Shown here: in pieces, positions 27,502 to 31,347 of the stretch | Layout of the letters: each line of letters begins with the position of its first letter | Position numbering within the stretch: position 1 is the first letter of the stretch | Assembly (NCBI GenBank): GCA_002336405.1 | Contig: DDEJ01000013.1 | Span: 14,415-45,761 of the forward strand | Direction of reading: 5' to 3' | DNA from: Rhodobacteraceae bacterium UBA1957 | Lineage (GTDB): Bacteria > Pseudomonadota > Alphaproteobacteria > Rhodobacterales > Rhodobacteraceae | Length of the DNA: 31,347 bases | Notes under the pieces: model-generated | Database searches by the model: none | Told to the model about the DNA's origin: nothing | What the model saw: only the letters and a program-made list of their open reading frames with translations | Made by a program: the position numbers and the translations under genes

Positions 27502-28722
27502 TTAGCCGCCGAAATCGTCCAGCATGATGTCCTCACGGTCGACACCAAGGTCAAGCAACATGTTGATTACGGACTGGTTCATAATGGGGGGGCCACACAT
27601 GTAATATTCACAATCCTCCGGTGCCGGATGGTTCTTCAAATATTCGTCGAACAACACGTTATGAATAAACCCGGTATGGCCGGTCCATTCATCTTCTGGC
27701 ATCGAGTCTGAAAGCGCAACATGCCACGTAAAGTTGTCATTGCCCGCTTGCAGGCGATCGAAGTCGTCTACGTAAAACATCTCACGCTTAGAGCGCGCAC
27801 CGTACCAAAACGTCACTTTGCGATCAGTGTTCAAGCGGTCCATCTGATCAAAAATGTGGCTGCGCATTGGCGCCATACCGGCCCCGCCGCCGACAAAGAC
27901 CATCTCTTTCTTGGTTTCGCGGGCAAAGAACTCGCCAAACGGACCAGAGATTGTGACCTCGTCACCAGCCTTGAGGTTGAAAATATAAGAAGACATTTTA
28001 CCAGCTGGGATCCCGCTCGATCCTGGGGGCGGTGATGCGATCCGTACGTTCAACATCACAATGCCCTTCTCACCAGGATAATTGGCCATCGAATAGGCCC
28101 GCTCGAGTGCTTCTGGCACGTCTGATGTAAAATCCCAGATTTTAAACCGGTCCCAATCTGGGTGGTACTCTTCATCCACATCGAAATCTTTGTACGACAG
28201 GGAATAAGCCGGAGCCTCAATCTGAATATAGCCGCCAGCGCGGAATTTTACGTCTTCGCCTTCCGGTAACTCCAGAACAAGCTCCTTAATAAAGGTCGCA
28301 ACATTGTCGTTGCTACGCACTTTGCAACGCCATTTTTGCACCCCAAACACCTCTTCGGGAACTTCGATCTGCATATCCTGTTTGACCGCGACCTGACACG
28401 ACAGGCGATCTCCACAAGACGCCTCACGCTTGTTGATATGCCCCTCTTCCGTGGGCAGGATAGACCCACCACCAGAGTGGATTTTTACCCGACACTGGGC
28501 ACAGGTTCCGCCGCCGCCGCACGCCGAAGGTACGAAGAGTTTTTCTGCCGCCAAGGTCTGTAGCAACTTGCCACCCGCCGGCACCGTTATGGTTTTCTCA
28601 CCATTGATGGTAATATTGACATCACCGGTCGCAACCAATTTGCTTTTCGCAAAAATAATAAAAGTTACCAGTGAGATAACAATTAATGTGAAGAGCGCAA
28701 CACCAAGCGTGAAGGTTTCCAT
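27502..28722 (-). CDS. nqrF: Na+-translocating NADH-quinone reductase subunit F
   Basis: The NADH-oxidising entry subunit of Na+-NQR. The 406 residues comprise one N-terminal membrane helix (about 5-25), a [2Fe-2S] ferredoxin domain with Cys68, 74, 77 and 109, and a ferredoxin-reductase-type module with the FAD motif RAYSMANYP (208-216) and the NADH motif [11 protein letters not shown] (278-288). It ends [15 protein letters not shown]...DDFGG, as in the family. It lies 13 bases after nqrE and is the last gene before the terminator; no apbE or nqrM follows. Confidence 0.98.
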   Translation of the reverse strand: METFTLGVALFTLIVISLVTFIIFAKSKLVATGDVNITINGEKTITVPAGGKLLQTLAAEKLFVPSACGGGGTCAQCRVKIHSGGGSILPTEEGHINKREASCGDRLSCQVAVKQDMQIEVPEEVFGVQKWRCKVRSNDNVATFIKELVLELPEGEDVKFRAGGYIQIEAPAYSLSYKDFDVDEEYHPDWDRFKIWDFTSDVPEALERAYSMANYPGEKGIVMLNVRIASPPPGSSGIPAGKMSSYIFNLKAGDEVTISGPFGEFFARETKKEMVFVGGGAGMAPMRSHIFDQMDRLNTDRKVTFWYGARSKREMFYVDDFDRLQAGNDNFTWHVALSDSMPEDEWTGHTGFIHNVLFDEYLKNHPAPEDCEYYMCGPPIMNQSVINMLLDLGVDREDIMLDDFGG

Positions 28723-28735
28723 ACTATGTAACTCC

Positions 28736-29344
28736 TTACAGTTTCACACCAGAAAAGCACATAAAGCCCATGGCCATTAACCCTGCAGTAATGAAGGTAA
28801 TACCAAGACCCTGAAGCCCGTCCGGAATATCGCTATATTTTAGTTTTTCGCGCACGCCCGCCATAGCGGTAATAGCCAGCGCCCAGCCAAAGCCCGATGA
28901 CAGGCCATATGTGGTGGCCTCTGCAAAATTGTAATCGCGCTCCACCATAAACAGTGACCCACCCAAAATCGCACAGTTGACCGTGATCAGCGGCAGGAAA
29001 ATACCCAGCGCATTGTAAAGTGGCGGAAAATACTTATCGAGAACCATTTCAAGAACCTGCACAATCGCGGCAATCACCCCGATATAAGAGATAAGGCCAA
29101 GAAAAGTCAGGTCAACCTCGGGAAATCCGGCCCAGGCCAACGCACCGGGCTTTAAAAGATAGGTCAGGATCAGATTGTTGGCCGGCACGGTGATCAGTTG
29201 CACCACCATCACCGAGATGCCCAACCCGATGGCGGTTGCAATCTTTTTGGACACCGCAATGAAAGTACACATGCCAAGAAAGAACGACAGTGCCAGGTTT
29301 TCGACAAAAATTGCCTTAACGGCCAGAGAAATTAGCTCTTCCAT
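28736..29344 (-). CDS. nqrE: Na+-translocating NADH-quinone reductase subunit E
   Basis: A six-helix membrane subunit that pairs with NqrD in an inverted arrangement around a central Fe-S centre. The 202-residue protein has [16 protein letters not shown] with Cys26 and [16 protein letters not shown] with Cys123, the two iron ligands. Length is standard. Its ATG shares one base with the nqrD stop (TAATG). Confidence 0.97.
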   Translation of the reverse strand: MEELISLAVKAIFVENLALSFFLGMCTFIAVSKKIATAIGLGISVMVVQLITVPANNLILTYLLKPGALAWAGFPEVDLTFLGLISYIGVIAAIVQVLEMVLDKYFPPLYNALGIFLPLITVNCAILGGSLFMVERDYNFAEATTYGLSSGFGWALAITAMAGVREKLKYSDIPDGLQGLGITFITAGLMAMGFMCFSGVKL

Positions 29345-29997
29345 TAGTGCGCCTCCGCCGTTTGTATCTTATACTCGCGGGCCTCGACCTGTGCAGGTTT
29401 CCAGGTGCGCGCGCCCCAGATCAGCAGACCGATGATGAAAAACGCTGAGGGCGGCAGCAGTAGCAAGCCGTTGGGCACATACCAGCCACCGTTGTTCACG
29501 GTCTCTAGAACCGTAAAGCCAAACAGCGAACCTGCGCCGAATAACTCGCGGATAAAGCCAACCAGAAGCAAGATTAACCCATAGCCCAACCCATTGCCCA
29601 CCCCATCAAGAAACGAATCTAAGGGGGGGTTTTTCATCGCGAAGGCCTCAGCGCGGCCCATCACGATACAGTTTGTAATGATCAGGCCGACAAAAACCGA
29701 CAGTGTTTTGGAAATCTGAAACGCATAGGCTTTCAATACCTGATCGACCAAAATCACCAGCGAAGCGATAATCACCATCTGCACAATAATCCGGATTGAA
29801 CCCGGGATATAATTGCGCAGCATCGAGATGAACATCGACGCAAACGCCGTCACGACGGTAACCGCCAAAGCCATAACCACAGCGACTTGTAAAGACGATG
29901 TGACCGCAAGCGCCGAGCAGATACCCAAGACCTGCAAGGTGATCGGGTTGTTATCGACCAAAGGGTCGATCAGAAGGTCCTTCTTGGTCTGTCCCAT
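29344..29997 (-). CDS. nqrD: Na+-translocating NADH-quinone reductase subunit D
   Basis: The partner of NqrE in the membrane core, with six predicted helices. In its 217 residues, [17 protein letters not shown] holds Cys27 and [19 protein letters not shown] holds Cys110, the expected Fe-S ligands. The related RnfE/RnfD families are alternatives by homology, but the NqrC-F context settles the identity. It shares one base with the nqrC stop. Confidence 0.97.
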   Translation of the reverse strand: MGQTKKDLLIDPLVDNNPITLQVLGICSALAVTSSLQVAVVMALAVTVVTAFASMFISMLRNYIPGSIRIIVQMVIIASLVILVDQVLKAYAFQISKTLSVFVGLIITNCIVMGRAEAFAMKNPPLDSFLDGVGNGLGYGLILLLVGFIRELFGAGSLFGFTVLETVNNGGWYVPNGLLLLPPSAFFIIGLLIWGARTWKPAQVEAREYKIQTAEAH

Positions 29998-30806
29998 TAT
30001 GCCTCTCCTGCCGTTAGGTTTCTCAAGAAGGGCGCAAAACCGGCCTCTCCCATCCAGAATTTCACTAGATTATCGACGCCGTTTGATGTCAGAGTTGCCC
30101 CCGCCAGCGCATCGACGTGATGCTTCTCTGGGCCCGTGCCCTTGGCGACCTGAATAAGCAGGCTGCCATCTCCGTCACGCAGGCTTTTGCCGCTCCACTG
30201 GGCTTTCCAGCGCGGGTTATCGACCTCTGCGCCAAGACCTGGTGTCTCGGCATGTTCATAAAATTGCAGACCAAAAATATCATTGCCGTTCTCTTCCAGA
30301 GCGATAAAGCCGTACAATGTCGACCACAGTCCGTAACCGTAGATTGGCAAAATAACCTTATCGAGCGATCCATCGCTATTTTTCAACAGATATACCGTGG
30401 TGAAATTTGATTGGCGTCCGATCATGGCCGGGTCGTCTTTCAATTCAGTACTAAGTTCTGGATCCGAAGACGCTGCACGATCATCAAAGGTCGCGGCGTC
30501 GAACATATCGGTAAACATGCCCGTTTTCATGTCGACGATGCGTGGCTCAAACGAGGCAAAAACCGTACCAACATCTACGCCTTGTGCATACAGGCCAGCA
30601 ACTTGCAGGATGTTAACCTGCTTGTCACGCAGCTTGTTGGCGCCTTGGGTCGGGCGCAGGCTGACGGCCGCGGCGGCCACAATCATTGAACAAAACAGGC
30701 ACAGCACCACGGCCACAAAGATCGTTTTCGGAGTGCTATCAACCGGCAGTGCCTTAAAGCGGCCAAACCAGCTTAGGGGGGCGGTAATTGTGTCTTGCTC
30801 AGGCAT
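29997..30806 (-). CDS. nqrC: Na+-translocating NADH-quinone reductase subunit C
   Basis: Carries a covalent FMN in the electron path of Na+-NQR. The 269 residues have one N-terminal membrane helix (about 29-50) and a large periplasmic domain. The flavinylation motif [10 protein letters not shown] (232-241) places the FMN on Thr238; the residue before GAT is Ala rather than the more usual Ser. The ATG at 30806 has GGAGGG nine bases upstream; an in-frame start at 30854 lies inside nqrB without support. It overlaps the nqrB 3' end by eight bases. Confidence 0.96.
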   Translation of the reverse strand: MPEQDTITAPLSWFGRFKALPVDSTPKTIFVAVVLCLFCSMIVAAAAVSLRPTQGANKLRDKQVNILQVAGLYAQGVDVGTVFASFEPRIVDMKTGMFTDMFDAATFDDRAASSDPELSTELKDDPAMIGRQSNFTTVYLLKNSDGSLDKVILPIYGYGLWSTLYGFIALEENGNDIFGLQFYEHAETPGLGAEVDNPRWKAQWSGKSLRDGDGSLLIQVAKGTGPEKHHVDALAGATLTSNGVDNLVKFWMGEAGFAPFLRNLTAGEA

Positions 30807-31347
30807 GACGAAGCGCCCTCCGTTTGATGTTGGCTTGCACGACGAAATAATCAATCAGTGGCGCAAAGATATTCGCAAACAGGATCGCCAGCATCATGCC
30901 CTCGGGGAATGCTGGATTGAGCACGCGGATCATCACCGCCATAAAACCGATCAGCGCCCCGTAAAAATAACGTCCCAAATTGGTATGGCTGGCAGACACC
31001 GGTTCGGTGACCATAAAACAAAGCCCAAACATGTAGCTGCCCACAACCAAGTGCCAATACCATGGCATCGCAAACATTGGGTTGCTGTCAGATCCAATCC
31101 AATTCAGCAGCAGTGAAAATCCGACCATTCCCGCCAAACAGCCCACCACCATACGGTAATTTGCAATCCTGGTCGCCAAAAGAAACGCCAGACCGATCAA
31201 ACAAGCAAAGGTCGAAGTTTCCCCAAGTGAGCCCTGCATATTGCCAAAAAACGCATCCCACCAAGTAATCCCATTCGCCGCGAGCGCCTGAACACCCTCT
31301 GAGGCCGAAATGCCCAGCGCAGTTGCGCCTGAAAATCCGTCAACTGG
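30799..31347 (-). CDS. nqrB: Na+-translocating NADH-quinone reductase subunit B (3' part)
   Basis: The frame is open to the window edge, leaving the last 182 residues. The fragment begins [12 protein letters not shown], which contains the SGAT flavinylation motif whose Thr carries covalent FMN. It continues with the membrane helices of the NqrB/RnfD family (for example [73 protein letters not shown]). No internal start should be used: the true start lies beyond the window. nqrA is expected upstream. Confidence 0.96.
   Translation of the reverse strand, partial: PVDGFSGATALGISASEGVQALAANGITWWDAFFGNMQGSLGETSTFACLIGLAFLLATRIANYRMVVGCLAGMVGFSLLLNWIGSDSNPMFAMPWYWHLVVGSYMFGLCFMVTEPVSASHTNLGRYFYGALIGFMAVMIRVLNPAFPEGMMLAILFANIFAPLIDYFVVQANIKRRALRHA

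Noticed and set aside
1..31347. CRISPR arrays, insertion sequences, tRNAs and defence islands
   Set aside because: I looked on both strands and saw no regularly spaced repeats, transposase motifs, tRNA-like cloverleafs or defence-gene signatures; gene content is core metabolism throughout.

Overview
The window comes from an alphaproteobacterium of the Rhodobacteraceae, most likely the marine Roseobacter group. The grounds are the complex I gene order with its lineage-typical extras (a DUF5337 membrane protein between nuoE and nuoF, a carboxymuconolactone-decarboxylase-like gene between nuoI and nuoJ, a long NuoE tail), the nuoN-birA-coaX-rnj run, a DUF2842 gene after purA, and protein sequences resembling those of roseobacters. 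Composition is moderate in GC with AT-rich gaps. There is no rRNA, tRNA, CRISPR array or insertion sequence that I can support.

Region 1 (1-8263) is housekeeping. It holds thiamine pyrophosphokinase (-), a possible 59-residue ORF and an uncharacterised 300-residue protein (+), purA followed by a DUF2842 membrane protein (-), a divergent short-chain dehydrogenase (-), prfC for release factor 3 (+) and a RhlE-type DEAD-box RNA helicase (+). Several intergenic inverted repeats lie here.

Region 2 (8264-26986) is one long minus-strand transcription unit. Read 5' to 3' it is nuoA-B-C-D-E, DUF5337, nuoF-G-H-I, the CMD-like gene, nuoJ-K-L-M-N, then birA, coaX and rnj. All fourteen subunits of the proton-pumping NADH:quinone oxidoreductase are present and look intact, with their Fe-S and flavin ligands visible. 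Most junctions overlap by 1-10 bases or are separated by fewer than 15, which indicates translational coupling. A good sigma70-like promoter lies just upstream of nuoA.

Region 3 (27451-31347) is the nqr operon on the same strand: the 3' part of nqrB, then nqrC, D, E and F, closed by a clear intrinsic terminator. It encodes the sodium-pumping NADH:quinone oxidoreductase; both covalent FMN threonine motifs (NqrB, NqrC) and the membrane Fe-S cysteines (NqrD, NqrE) are visible.

The window therefore places two alternative NADH:quinone oxidoreductases, one Na+-pumping and one H+-pumping, in tandem on one strand with a 515-base gap holding a terminator and a promoter. Both would feed electrons from NADH into the quinone pool. 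I see no clearly novel defence or mobile system. The most interesting unexplained items are the accessory genes inside the nuo operon, the nqr/nuo tandem, the uncharacterised 300-residue protein, and several structured intergenic elements.
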